A stretch of DNA of 64,000 nt from Paenibacillus sp. JZ16 (lineage in GTDB: Bacteria > Bacillota > Bacilli > Paenibacillales > Paenibacillaceae): positions 5,522,001 through 5,586,000 of the forward strand of contig NZ_CP017659.1 in assembly GCF_015326965.1 (NCBI RefSeq), in the 5' to 3' direction. The notes beneath the pieces were generated by a model. It was not told the origin of the DNA. It worked only from the letters and a program-made list of their open reading frames with translations, and searched no databases. Positions within the stretch are counted from its first letter, which is position 1; the number at the start of each line of letters is the position of its first letter. Of the stretch, positions 51,900 to 60,691 are shown in pieces. The translations under genes and the position numbers were made by a program.

Positions 51900-52265
51900 A
51901 TGAAACTCAGGCTCAGACCACATCCCAAGAAGCGTTCACCGCATCAACCAGATGAGCCTTTGCGTTCCCGGCTGCTGCGCCGGATGCTTCGCTTGGCTTG
52001 GAAACGAAAACGAAAGCTCGCCGTGACGAACCGCTATGAGGTGGGCATGGTCATCAGCGAGATTGCGACCGGCCTGTTGTTCATCACTGGCAGCATACTC
52101 ATGTTCTATCCCCATATGAAACGGGTCCCGACCGTGCTGTATCTGATGGGCAGCATCATGATGCTGCTGCGTTCCGGTCTGCGCGGATCCTATTGGTTTC
52201 GGTTAAAATCACTCGAAAGAGCCGAGAATAAAGAAGCCGGTCCCGAAGGGGACTGGACGCGCTGA
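51900..52265 (+). CDS. Two-helix membrane protein, YrhK-like
   Basis: 121 residues. A very basic N-terminal 40 residues (LRPHPKKRSPHQP; LRRMLRLAWKRKRK) precede NRYEVGMVISEIATGLLFITGSILMF and a second helix VLYLMGSIMMLLRSGLR. The NRYE...GSILMF...GS pattern is that of YrhK domains, a small membrane module of unknown function. The ribosome site is AGAGGAGGG. Stand-alone gene, ending before the convergent YqfQ-like gene. Confidence 0.7.
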   Translation: MKLRLRPHPKKRSPHQPDEPLRSRLLRRMLRLAWKRKRKLAVTNRYEVGMVISEIATGLLFITGSILMFYPHMKRVPTVLYLMGSIMMLLRSGLRGSYWFRLKSLERAENKEAGPEGDWTR

Positions 52266-52294
52266 TGAGGATATCATAGGTTGATAAAAGGCTA

Positions 52295-52326
52295 TGGCTC
52301 CAGTCTTGGGTAACCGACTGGAGCCA
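52295..52326. terminator. Hairpin between convergent genes
   Basis: Perfect 11-bp stem TGGCTCCAGTC / GACTGGAGCCA with a 10-base loop. The U-tract is poor on both sides (best CCTTTT on the minus strand). Confidence 0.55.
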
Positions 52327-52480
52327 ACTGCATTGATGTATGATGGTTCGGATGATTCCGCCTATGGTGAGTTTTATTAACGTATCTGCTAAACATCGTG
52401 TCGCTATATCCTTCGATGATCAGAGGCTGCCGTGTTTTGTGAAACGCACGGTAGGTTTAAAGTTTATCCATTTACATAGA

Positions 52481-53089
52481 TCAACGGCGACGTTTTTTGC
52501 CAGAGCCGGATGGTCTGCGCGAGCCGGAGCGGCGTCGGCTCCCCGAGGAACGGCGTCTGCGCGGTTTATATTCGTAGCCGTCTTCATTCTGGTCCGTAAA
52601 TGCGCTTGGAGAGGATCCGCCGCCGCCGCCTTTCTTCTTGCCGAGTGCGCCTGCAAGCAGAGAGACCATAGGCGCAAGCTGCTGGAAGCCCTGCATGACC
52701 TTTTGTACCTTGCCAATGTTGTTGACGATACCGTCTATGCCGCCCATCCGATCGATGAGGCCCTTGATGTCGCTCATATTGTTGACCCCGAGTCCGCCGA
52801 GGAGCTTGCCTAATCCGCCTCCACCGCCGCTGCTGCCTCCTCCGCCAAGGAGACCTGCCAGACCACCTCCGCCGGAATTCGTGGATGGAGCCAGAGCCGA
52901 AGCTGATGCTTCCATGTCGGTTACGCCGTCGGTATATGGATATAACGCGGTTTCACCCACATCCGGATAATCGGTGTATGGAGTAATGCCAGGGTATGGC
53001 GATGGCGTCTGCGGCAGTGATTCATATTCATTGAGGGAGCGCTGGTTATTAGTGGGTCGGCGGTGATAATAGTGAGAATGACGCGTCAT
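52481..53089 (-). CDS. YqfQ/VrrA-like protein
   Basis: 202 residues. A Pro/Tyr/Thr-rich N-terminus and two glycine runs (GGGGLAGLLGGGGSSGGGGG) lead to the conserved core LGGLGVNNMSDIKGLIDRMGGIDGIVNNIGKVQKVMQGFQQLAPM (about residues 98-145), followed by a Gly run and a strongly basic Arg/Ser tail (RRRRSSGSRRRSGSRR). The core is the YqfQ-like family (VrrA in Bacillus anthracis, known for its variable repeats). A spore-associated role has been suggested for such proteins. The glycine and arginine tracts are prone to length change. Confidence 0.82.
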   Translation of the reverse strand: MTRHSHYYHRRPTNNQRSLNEYESLPQTPSPYPGITPYTDYPDVGETALYPYTDGVTDMEASASALAPSTNSGGGGLAGLLGGGGSSGGGGGLGKLLGGLGVNNMSDIKGLIDRMGGIDGIVNNIGKVQKVMQGFQQLAPMVSLLAGALGKKKGGGGGSSPSAFTDQNEDGYEYKPRRRRSSGSRRRSGSRRPSGSGKKRRR

Positions 53090-53377
53090 GATATCACTTT
53101 CCTTTTTGAGTTAAGATACTATACTGTATGATACGGGCGGGCGATGGGTTTAGGCGGATGTCCCGATTTTCGGGATAGGAGCGGAATCGGGCGATAGCCC
53201 AGGAAGATTTTGGCGAGCGCTGGAGCGGTGAAATGTGAGCGTGTATAAGGGATGCTGCCTCCGGGTAATGGTTGTCCTGTAGTGCGTGAAATCGTTAATG
53301 CTTGAAAATACTAGTTCCGCTCGGGTACAATGGGAGTGCGAGTGTTATACACAGTAACAATAGGGGATGATCATCCA

Positions 53378-53668
53378 GTGCAATTAAAGAAGCTAAATGA
53401 TAAAAGCATCGATCAATTATTCGAAGCGATATTAACCCTGGGCAGTGTGGAAGAGTGCTATGTATTCTTCGATGATCTCTGCACCGTTAACGAAATTCAG
53501 TCCTTGTCGCAGCGGCTGGAAGTGGCGCGCATGCTGGGCAAGGGATGCACATACAACCAGATTGAAGCAGAAACGGGAGCCAGCACCGCAACGATATCGC
53601 GCGTGAAGCGTTGCCTGAACTACGGCAATGACGGTTATAAAATGACGCTGGAGCGTTTAGGACGTTAA
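53378..53668 (+). CDS. yerC: YerC/YecD-type TrpR-related DNA-binding protein
   Basis: 96 residues from GTG 53378 (site AGGGGAT). The whole protein is a TrpR-like helical domain: LNDKSIDQLFEAIL, TVNEIQSLSQRLEVARMLGKGCTYNQIEAETGASTATISRVKRCLNYG. The helix-turn-helix is at about residues 56-80. YerC proteins are thought to regulate transcription, but the co-repressor is unknown. It lies 4 bases before the chelatase gene, so they are co-transcribed. An extension to 53330 adds residues not found in the family. Confidence 0.93.
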   Translation: MQLKKLNDKSIDQLFEAILTLGSVEECYVFFDDLCTVNEIQSLSQRLEVARMLGKGCTYNQIEAETGASTATISRVKRCLNYGNDGYKMTLERLGR

Positions 53669-53672
53669 ACTT

Positions 53673-54437
53673 ATGACGAAGCCGGGTGTGCTGGTTATTA
53701 GTCATGGTTCGCGTGAACAGAAATGGGTGTCGCTTGTGGACGAAGCCGTCCACAGTCTGGCGTCCCGTATGGATATACCGGTCGTCTCTTCGTACCTGGA
53801 ACTGGTAGAGGGCCGTCTGATTCAGGACGGCATCACGGCCTTGGAAGACCAGGGTGTCACCGACATTGTGGTCATTCCTCTATTTGTCTCGTCCGGCAGC
53901 ACACATGTCGACGAAATAGCTTATGCTATAGGAGCGAAGGCCGTTCCGGACATGGAGACGGACCTGGCGCCGTTTCGGGTCCGGTCCCGGGTTCATTTTG
54001 GCACGCCGATGGACGACGCCCCCGAGATTGCGGCCATGGTATGGGATAAGGTAAAAGAGCTGTCCGTGAACCCTGCGAAGGAGGTTATTCTTCTTGTCGG
54101 ACACGGCAGCCGGCATGATCTGTTTCGCAGCCGCTGGGAAAAGGGTATTAACTCTTTGGCACAGCGAGTTAGCGAGATAAGCGGAACAAGCGCGGATTAT
54201 GCTTTACTCAGTCCCGGCAATGTTCGGGACAAGGTGACAGCATGGATGGAGCGCGGCTGCGATGTGATCGTAGCTCCGCTTTTTTTGAGTGAGGGGTATT
54301 TTACGGAGAAGGTGATACCTGATCGGCTCGAGGGGCTGGAATGCCGATATTCCGGCAGAACCTTGCTTCCGCACCCGCTGCTGCCGCAGTGGATGGAGTC
54401 GCAGGCCAAACTTCTTCTTCTATCCTTGAAATCATAA
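53673..54437 (+). CDS. CbiX/SirB-type sirohydrochlorin chelatase, two-domain
   Basis: 254 residues in two similar halves. The first has VISHGSREQKW and VIPLFVSSGSTHVDEI, the second LVGHGSRHDLF and VAPLFLSEGYFTEKVIP. His in each HGSR and the His of the first PLF loop (THVDE) match the metal-binding residues; the second loop lacks that His (YFTEK), so one half may only bind. These enzymes insert Co2+ or Fe2+ into sirohydrochlorin (cobalamin or siroheme). No other cobalamin or siroheme gene is in the window. The upstream site is weak, so translation may be coupled to yerC. Confidence 0.88.
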   Translation: MTKPGVLVISHGSREQKWVSLVDEAVHSLASRMDIPVVSSYLELVEGRLIQDGITALEDQGVTDIVVIPLFVSSGSTHVDEIAYAIGAKAVPDMETDLAPFRVRSRVHFGTPMDDAPEIAAMVWDKVKELSVNPAKEVILLVGHGSRHDLFRSRWEKGINSLAQRVSEISGTSADYALLSPGNVRDKVTAWMERGCDVIVAPLFLSEGYFTEKVIPDRLEGLECRYSGRTLLPHPLLPQWMESQAKLLLLSLKS

Positions 54438-54455
54438 GTAGGTGGCGTATCGTTA

Positions 54456-55337
54456 ATGAGAAATGCAAGGTTAATCTATAACCCAACCTCCGGCCGGGAG
54501 GAAATGAAGCGTCGGCTTGCTGATATATTGCACCGTCTGGACAGTGCTGGCATCGAAACCTCCTGTCATGCAACGACCGGAGAGGGGGATGCGACCCGTG
54601 AAGCGGCGGATGCCGTCGAACGCGGATACGATCTTGTGATCGCAGCCGGCGGAGACGGTACGCTCAATGAGGTCATCAACGGGATGGCCGGCAGGGATAA
54701 TCTCCCTCCGCTCGGTATTTTCCCGCTGGGGACCACGAACGATTTTGCGCGGGCGCTCGGCATCTCGAAGAACTGGGAGGAGTACTGCGATCTGGTCATT
54801 CGGGGCGAGACGCGTCCGATTGACGTGGGCAAAGCGAATGATCGTTACTTCATTAATATCGCGGGCGGCGGTACGCTGACCGAGCTCACGTATGAGGTGC
54901 CAAGCAAGCTGAAGACGATGATCGGGCAGCTGGCGTATTATTTGAAGGGGATCGAGAAAATGGTCAGCCTCGCGCCGCAGGAGCTCATCATCAACGCCAG
55001 CGGTCATCCGGCGATCCATGACGAATTCATGGTGTTCCTCATTGCGAACAGCAACTCGGTTGGCGGCTTCGACAAAATCGCGCCGGGCGCGAGCATCGAC
55101 GACGGCTTGTTCGACGTCATTGCGCTGCGCAAGTGCAATCTGGCGGAGTTCGTGCGTGTAGCTACGCTCGCCCTGCGCGGCGAGCATATCAACGACAAGC
55201 GGGTCGTGCATTTCCGCACCGACTATATGGAGGTCGTCTCTCCGGGACCGGTTCAGCTGAACCTGGATGGTGAGTTCGGCGGCGTCCTGCCGGGCACGTT
55301 CCGTGTCCTGCCGCAGCATTTAAGGATTTTTGGCTGA
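54456..55337 (+). CDS. dgkB: Diacylglycerol kinase
   Basis: 293 residues. The catalytic N-domain has ARLIYNPTSGREEMKRRL, VIAAGGDGTLNEVINGMAG (nucleotide loop GGDGTLNEV) and FPLGTTNDFARALGI. The lipid-binding second domain follows, with NSNSVGGFDKIAPGASIDDGLFDVIALRK and a late LDGEFGG. It phosphorylates diacylglycerol from lipoteichoic acid synthesis. In Bacillus subtilis dgkB lies next to rlmCD, as here. Confidence 0.95.
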   Translation: MRNARLIYNPTSGREEMKRRLADILHRLDSAGIETSCHATTGEGDATREAADAVERGYDLVIAAGGDGTLNEVINGMAGRDNLPPLGIFPLGTTNDFARALGISKNWEEYCDLVIRGETRPIDVGKANDRYFINIAGGGTLTELTYEVPSKLKTMIGQLAYYLKGIEKMVSLAPQELIINASGHPAIHDEFMVFLIANSNSVGGFDKIAPGASIDDGLFDVIALRKCNLAEFVRVATLALRGEHINDKRVVHFRTDYMEVVSPGPVQLNLDGEFGGVLPGTFRVLPQHLRIFG

Positions 55338-55433
55338 GATGGGGCATTTTAAATGATGGAACAGGCCGAGGATATCGCCGCTTAGGCTCCGGGTTGTTGT
55401 AAGTAAATGATTGGATTTGCACGCTGAATGGAT

Positions 55434-55507
55434 TGAATAACATACGAGGCTCCCGTATAATGATGGACGTGAGCTTGTGCGCTAAGCTCCCTTGGGGGAG
55501 CTTTTTG
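55434..55507 (+). promoter_or_regulatory. Promoter followed at once by a terminator hairpin
   Basis: TTGAAT (55434-55439), 16 bases, TATAAT (55456-55461). A hairpin AAGCTCCC / GGGAGCTT with a T run follows at 55484-55507. The start codon of rlmCD is about 120 bases further on. It could be an attenuated leader or a very short RNA. Confidence 0.5.
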
Positions 55508-55624
55508 TTGTTTAAGCGAATGAAGGTTAACGGAAGATCATCCATTTCGATTATGGATGGGTCTCCGATGGGGAATATAGAGTGGTAAGGGACAAGTTGA
55601 ACGGAAAGAAGTGAACAGCACATC

Positions 55625-57214
55625 ATGAAGAAGAACCGCAAGGGAAGCGACACGCGCCGCAGCGGCAAGCCGTCGGCTTCGGCGGCTTCGGCGGCTTCAG
55701 CGGCCCTCCTGGACCTGCCGGTGGCCAAGAACGACGAGGTCGTGATCGATATTATAGGAATGAACCATGACGGAGAAGGGGTCGGCCGTGCCGACGGCTA
55801 CGCCCTGTTCGTTCAGGGCGCCCTGCCAGGCGAGAAGGCACGGGTGAAGGTGCTCAAAACCAAGAAGCAGTATGGCTACGCCAAGCTACTGGAGCTGGTT
55901 GAACAGAGCCCAAACCGCATCGCGGCCCCCTGCCCGATCTACGACCAATGCGGCGGCTGCCAGCTGCAGCATATGAATTATGCCGGTCAGCTGGAGTGGA
56001 AGCGCCAGCTGGTGGTGGACAATCTGGAGCGGATTGGGAAGCTGCGGGTGATGCGTGAGGCGGAAGATGATGGAGCGATGCGTGCGGGCGATGAGCAGAG
56101 TGCCACAGATGGTGGAGGGGACATTGAGAATTCTGAAACCAATGGGGCGAATCCTACCGTGTCCGGCCTTGAATCAGATCAAGAGGGGATCCTCGTGCGG
56201 CCGACACTCGGTATGAGCGAGCCTTGGCGCTACCGCAACAAATCCCAGGTGCCGATCGGCGTAACGGAAGGCGGCCTGGTCGGCGGCTTCTATGCCCGCG
56301 GCAGCCACCGGATCGTGGACATGGAGACATGCCTCATCCAGCACGAACAGAACGACGAGGTCGTAAGCCGCGTTAAAGCCATCGGGCGGAAGCTAGGCAT
56401 CACCGCCTACAATGAAGAGACAGGCCAAGGCCTGCTTCGCCATGTGGTGGTTAAGATGGGTTTTGCTACCCGGGAGATGATGATTGTACTCGTCACGAAC
56501 GGCGAGCGGATACCGCGCGTGAACGAGTGGATCGCTGCGATCCGTGAGGAACTCCCGGCTGTGGTGAGCATCTGCCAGAACGTGAATACACGCAAGACGA
56601 ACGTGATTTTCGGTGATGTGACTCGTGTCCTGTGGGGGCGTGAGGTTATCCATGATTATATCGGAGATGTGAAGTTTGCGATTTCTGCACGTTCCTTCTA
56701 CCAAGTGAACCCGGCTCAGACCGAAGTGCTGTATGGTAAGACGGTTGAGTATGCGGGATTGACCGGGGAAGAGACCGTGATCGACGCCTATTGCGGCATC
56801 GGTACGATATCCCTGTTCTTGGCCCAACATGCCAAGAAGGTGTATGGGGTCGAGATCGTGAAGGAAGCGATCGAGGATGCGCGTGCGAATGCGGAGCTTA
56901 ATGGTATGAAGCATGTGGAGTTCGAGGTCGGCGCGTCTGAGGATGTGATTCCGCGTTGGAAAGAGCAGGGCATCGAGGCGGATGTCATCGTGGTCGATCC
57001 GCCACGTAAAGGGTGCGATCCGCGCCTGCTAGAGACGATTCTTGAGATGAAACCGGAGCGCGTGGTATATGTGAGTTGTAATCCGTCTACGCTGGCAAGG
57101 GATTTGCGGGTGTTGGAGGATGGCGGGTATCGCACGGTGGAGGTCACGCCGGTGGATATGTTCCCGCATACGGTGCATGTGGAGAGTGTGGCGGTGTTGG
57201 TTATGAAAGACTAG
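55625..57214 (+). CDS. rlmCD: 23S rRNA (uracil-C5)-methyltransferase RlmCD
   Basis: 529 residues. After a low-complexity Ser/Ala start comes a TRAM domain (about 38-95, [36 protein letters not shown]). The 4Fe-4S cysteines are in [17 protein letters not shown]. An acidic Gly/Asn/Glu insertion (about 140-185) is not usual in the family. The methyltransferase core has [40 protein letters not shown] and the catalytic Cys in [13 protein letters not shown]. It methylates U747 and U1939 in Gram-positives. The start site is weak. It ends at the terminator at 57246. Confidence 0.94.
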   Translation: MKKNRKGSDTRRSGKPSASAASAASAALLDLPVAKNDEVVIDIIGMNHDGEGVGRADGYALFVQGALPGEKARVKVLKTKKQYGYAKLLELVEQSPNRIAAPCPIYDQCGGCQLQHMNYAGQLEWKRQLVVDNLERIGKLRVMREAEDDGAMRAGDEQSATDGGGDIENSETNGANPTVSGLESDQEGILVRPTLGMSEPWRYRNKSQVPIGVTEGGLVGGFYARGSHRIVDMETCLIQHEQNDEVVSRVKAIGRKLGITAYNEETGQGLLRHVVVKMGFATREMMIVLVTNGERIPRVNEWIAAIREELPAVVSICQNVNTRKTNVIFGDVTRVLWGREVIHDYIGDVKFAISARSFYQVNPAQTEVLYGKTVEYAGLTGEETVIDAYCGIGTISLFLAQHAKKVYGVEIVKEAIEDARANAELNGMKHVEFEVGASEDVIPRWKEQGIEADVIVVDPPRKGCDPRLLETILEMKPERVVYVSCNPSTLARDLRVLEDGGYRTVEVTPVDMFPHTVHVESVAVLVMKD

Positions 57215-57245
57215 TAGTTGAGGTGTATTGGCGTATATAACAACG

Positions 57246-57272
57246 GAGCGGGAGAAGTCCCGCTCTTTTTTT
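57246..57272 (+). terminator. Terminator of rlmCD
   Basis: GAGCGGGA, 4 bases and TCCCGCTC followed by seven T. Confidence 0.9.
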
Positions 57273-57474
57273 ATCTCTTCGACTAGATCCGGGTTGTATC
57301 CACTCTGTGAACCTGCGCTCCAGTATAAACCGGGTTGGTTGGGTACCTTTGATAGAGTTCTGATGGCATTTTGTTCCCCTTTTAGTCGCCCCGGACGTTA
57401 CTCTTGGAGTTGGAGCTCTTCTTAGCATGAAAATGTAATTTTGGGCATACCTCATCCTTCATGAAGATAAAGTC

Positions 57475-57517
57475 TGAAAATCTCCGGGCTGGCGCCCTGA
57501 TTTTCAAATATTTTTTA
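57475..57517 (+). terminator. Terminator-like hairpin at the edge of the AT-rich island
   Basis: Outer stem TGAAAATC / GATTTTCA and inner GGGC/GCCC, followed by AATATTTTTTATG. No gene ends just before it. Confidence 0.6.
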
Positions 57518-57824
57518 TGTGGAATTGGTGGGTAAGGAAACATTATTCCCCTTAATAGGGTGGAGGAAAGGAAAATACATGTGGGTTTAGGTTTCCTACA
57601 TTACATCAAACGTGCTCAAGTACAGCTTTACAACGTGAAATCAATCCCTCGCCATATGGCGACCGTGACGGGGCTACAAATGATTTGCAGTATCTGAGGA
57701 TGAAGCACAACTTTCCCCACCTACACCAATAGTTATTTTGTTTCCAAATCATGGGGAGGATGTTGTAAAATATTGTAGAATAGTACCTAATGGCTTGAAT
57801 CACCCCCGATGGGAGGAACTTTAA
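57518..57824. other. Transition into AT-rich island
   Basis: About 300 bases where base composition falls. It holds a 14-bp palindrome TCGCCATATGGCGA (57649-57662). No tRNA, integrase or direct-repeat attachment site is seen. The promoter of the following operon should be here but is not obvious. Confidence 0.5.
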
Positions 57825-58946
57825 GTGCAAAACATACTTGCTTTAGAATTAAGAGAACAAGCAGGTTCGAATAGTTTTAACAGGTTTGATTATCAAGCCC
57901 ATTGGATTGTGTTTCATATGATTACTGAATATAAGAAGAATTCACAGTTTTTGATTTTTTGCGAGTTTCATGATGATATGGCAAAAGTTTCAGACCCATC
58001 AAATCCAAATTGTGCTGAGTTCTTTCAGATAAAAACCACTGCTAAATACAATAAGTGGACACTTCCCTACCTTACCAAGACAACTGTCAAAAGAAGTGGG
58101 CAGTTAAAGAACAGTTTTTTAGGCTTCCTATTCTATAACTTTATGAAATTTAATAGCGAGTGTAGTAAGTGCCATTTTGTTTCCAACGTTGGTATTGATG
58201 AAGAAATTAAGACATGGCAATCTGTTATTGAAGATGAGAAGCAATTGAAAGTTGTAGATTTTGACCTTTATTCAAAAATTAAAAATTTAATAAAAAGTGA
58301 GTTTCAAGATATGGATTCAAATGTATTTGATACAGTGTTTGATAGATTCGTTCAGGAGACTTATATCTATGACGGAGAACTTCCTCTGGAAAACTATGAA
58401 AGAGTTGTAGCGGGCGAGTTCTTTAGAATGCTTGAAAATGATGATTTGTATACTTCTAATAGTAATAAGATTCTAAAGGACATCATTGAAGATGTGCGAA
58501 AGAAGAGCAAAACGCAAATCGATATGCCAATAAGCTACAGCAAGTTAGTCGAAAAGAAAGGAATATCGTCAGATGTTTTCTCTGCACTAAAATCTTCTGT
58601 TAAAAAGATTTCCTCTCAAACTCACTTTAAAGAATATGAAGAATTCCTAAATGAGTTAGGATTGTCTATACAAAAAAGACGATTGCTTGTTAGAACATTA
58701 AAAGAACATAAGTTAAAAATACTAGACATTAGCAAATTATTCTATCAAGACACTAATTTAAAAATTTTAGAGACAGTAGATGATATTCTAATGAGAAATT
58801 ACGAAAAAATTGACGATACTTCTTATTTATTGCATGAAATAGGAAAGGGCTGCAAACAAATTATCGAGGGTGATAATGAATTTAATCTTCCTCTAGTGGA
58901 GGCAATATTTTATGAAAGACTCATATCGGAAGATACAGGAATTTAA
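57825..58946 (+). CDS. DUF4297/Cap4-like nuclease-domain protein (defence operon, gene 1)
   Basis: 373 residues from GTG 57825 (site GGGAGGAAC). The N-terminal 200 residues fit the DUF4297/Cap4 PD-(D/E)XK nuclease family: REQAGSNSFNRFDYQAHWIVFHMI, then EFHDDMAKV (Asp about 50-51) and EFFQIKTTAKY (Glu65, Gln68, Lys70), the D...(E)xQxK active site. The C-terminal half is helical and unlike known domains to me; it ends LPLVEAIFYERLI, probably the contact with the ATPase partner. Strongly AT-rich and rare-codon use set it apart from the genes to the left. With the Rad50-like gene downstream it has the layout of Lamassu (LmuA/LmuB) or ABC-three-component defence systems. It would degrade DNA when the sensor ATPase detects phage or plasmid DNA. 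Confidence 0.8.
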   Translation: MQNILALELREQAGSNSFNRFDYQAHWIVFHMITEYKKNSQFLIFCEFHDDMAKVSDPSNPNCAEFFQIKTTAKYNKWTLPYLTKTTVKRSGQLKNSFLGFLFYNFMKFNSECSKCHFVSNVGIDEEIKTWQSVIEDEKQLKVVDFDLYSKIKNLIKSEFQDMDSNVFDTVFDRFVQETYIYDGELPLENYERVVAGEFFRMLENDDLYTSNSNKILKDIIEDVRKKSKTQIDMPISYSKLVEKKGISSDVFSALKSSVKKISSQTHFKEYEEFLNELGLSIQKRRLLVRTLKEHKLKILDISKLFYQDTNLKILETVDDILMRNYEKIDDTSYLLHEIGKGCKQIIEGDNEFNLPLVEAIFYERLISEDTGI

Positions 58947-59031
58947 GAGATTAATACGTAAATTAAGGCTTTTACACGAAGGGGAAAAAAATGAAAAGAC
59001 TTCTGATAAAAAAGCTGATAGTAATAAGTGA
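58912..59031 (+). CDS. 39-residue frame overlapping both neighbours (possible small middle subunit)
   Basis: The ATG at 58912 has GGAGG 9 bases upstream, inside the end of the nuclease gene. The frame reads MKDSYRKIQEFKRLIRKLRL, then LHEGEKNEKTSDKKADSNK, and ends inside the ATPase gene. It is very basic. In ABC-three-component and Lamassu operons a separate small middle protein commonly lies exactly here with overlapping ends, but it is normally near 100 residues or more. So this is either a truncated middle component or a translational coupling device. Confidence 0.4.
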   Translation: MKDSYRKIQEFKRLIRKLRLLHEGEKNEKTSDKKADSNK

Positions 59032-60691
59032 TGTTGAAGAGTCGTCAAGAGAGGTAAGTTTTGAAGCGGGTCTTAATTTATTGATTGGTGAAAATAAAAC
59101 AGGAAAATCATCACTAATAAAAAGCATTTTTTACTCGTTTGGTTGCGAAATGATTTTTGAAGATGATTGGAAAAAGTTGGTGCAAAGGTACATATTGTAT
59201 TTTGACTATGGTGATATTAAGTACTGTATTATTCGAGAGAAGAAATTCATTAAGTTTTTTAGAATGATAGAAGAATCATCACCAATTGTCTTAGCGGAAA
59301 CCGAACATTTCCACGATTATTGCGCGGCTCTTATGCAAGAATTTGAAGTGAGTATGGATTGTCTAACCACCGCGGGAGTTAAGATTCCTCTTACTCCTCC
59401 ATTGTTGTTTAGATTTCAGTACATTGATCAGGATTTAGGATGGTCAAAAATTGGCGAAAGTTTTAGCAACATGAAATACATTAGAAATTGGAAAGAAAAT
59501 ACAAATAAATATGTAGTTGGTTATCAAGGCGAAGAATACTACAAAGAGAAACAAAATCAACTAATAATTAAAAATGTGGTTCAAGAATATAATGTTAAGC
59601 TTAAATATTTCAATGAACTCCTTAAAGCAATACAAACTCAAAAATATGTAATAGATAGTAATCAAGAAGAAATTAATGTAGATAAAAGCCAATTGAAGGC
59701 TATATTTTCAGAATTAGAAGAATTAGAACGAAGAAAAATAAAAATTGAAGACGAAACTTCTGTATTGAAAAATATCCTATATGAAAGGAATCTTCAATTA
59801 ACTACTGTTAGGTCATACATAAAAGAACTTGATAAAGACCATGAATTTGCATTGAATCAAGAAGAGGATATTATCTGCCCAACATGTGGCACGGTTCACA
59901 AAAATACAATGTTTGATAGATTAGGGATTGTCAAGGATATTCAATCAGGAAACGAACTAATCAAACAAATAAGAAATGAAGTAAAGGAAATGGAATCTGC
60001 TTTGGTTCAATTATCAGTAGAAAAAAATGAACTAAATAAAAGATATGTTATTTTAAAGAAAAAAGTAGAGCATAGTAAAGAGTCAGCTTCAATAGCCAAT
60101 ATTTATCGAAATGAAGGTAAACAAGAACTTGTTCTGACTGGAAAGTTTGAAAGGGATAAGATAGTAAATTCGATACTAGAAGAGGAACGTAAGGCTAAAC
60201 TTATTGAGGAAAAAATTAAAGAGCTAAATTCACCCAAAAGGAGAAAACAGATATTAACCAGTTTTAAAGCAATTTATGAAAAGGTACTAGATGATTTGAA
60301 TGTACCTCTACACACATTAAAACTTAAAGATTTTGTACAGGAGCTTACAAAAACGGGAAGTGAAAAGCCACGAATAATTTATGCTTATCACGTTTCCCTA
60401 TATTTGTATAACTTAAATCGAATAGTAAGTCCATTTAATTTCTTAGCTATAGATACACCTAATCAACAAGGTCAGGACTGGAAGAATCTGAAAAGTATTG
60501 ATGAAGTACTAGGACAGCTTTTAGATAAACGTGGACAAGTTATAATTGGGACTGAAAGAGAAACAGGATATGAAGAACAGGCAAGCAAAGTTATTCGACT
60601 ATTAGAAGCAAGAAAAACTCTTATAAAACAAGATTATCAAAATCATAAAGAGCTATTCATTGAATTAGAGAAATTATCAATAAACAAATAA
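58991..60691 (+). CDS. Rad50/SMC-like AAA ATPase (defence operon, partner of the nuclease)
   Basis: 566 residues. Walker A is GENKTGKSS (from residue 33). Two long coiled-coil arms (about 180-290 and 310-420) meet at a zinc-hook-like CPTCG (residues 296-300). The C-terminal lobe has AIDTPNQQGQDWKN (Walker B/D-loop, from about 486) and QVIIGTERETGYEEQ. The whole has the shape of LmuB/ABC-3C ATPases, shorter than Rad50. The signature serine motif (LSGGQ) is not obvious, the segment before Walker B reading KPRIIYAYHVSLYLYNL. The site AAGGGGA precedes the ATG. It should sense foreign DNA and release the nuclease subunit. Confidence 0.85.
   Translation: MKRLLIKKLIVISDVEESSREVSFEAGLNLLIGENKTGKSSLIKSIFYSFGCEMIFEDDWKKLVQRYILYFDYGDIKYCIIREKKFIKFFRMIEESSPIVLAETEHFHDYCAALMQEFEVSMDCLTTAGVKIPLTPPLLFRFQYIDQDLGWSKIGESFSNMKYIRNWKENTNKYVVGYQGEEYYKEKQNQLIIKNVVQEYNVKLKYFNELLKAIQTQKYVIDSNQEEINVDKSQLKAIFSELEELERRKIKIEDETSVLKNILYERNLQLTTVRSYIKELDKDHEFALNQEEDIICPTCGTVHKNTMFDRLGIVKDIQSGNELIKQIRNEVKEMESALVQLSVEKNELNKRYVILKKKVEHSKESASIANIYRNEGKQELVLTGKFERDKIVNSILEEERKAKLIEEKIKELNSPKRRKQILTSFKAIYEKVLDDLNVPLHTLKLKDFVQELTKTGSEKPRIIYAYHVSLYLYNLNRIVSPFNFLAIDTPNQQGQDWKNLKSIDEVLGQLLDKRGQVIIGTERETGYEEQASKVIRLLEARKTLIKQDYQNHKELFIELEKLSINK

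Noticed and set aside
57215-57824. tRNA or attachment site at the island edge
   Set aside because: No cloverleaf, integrase or direct repeat could be made out. The boundary rests on base composition only.
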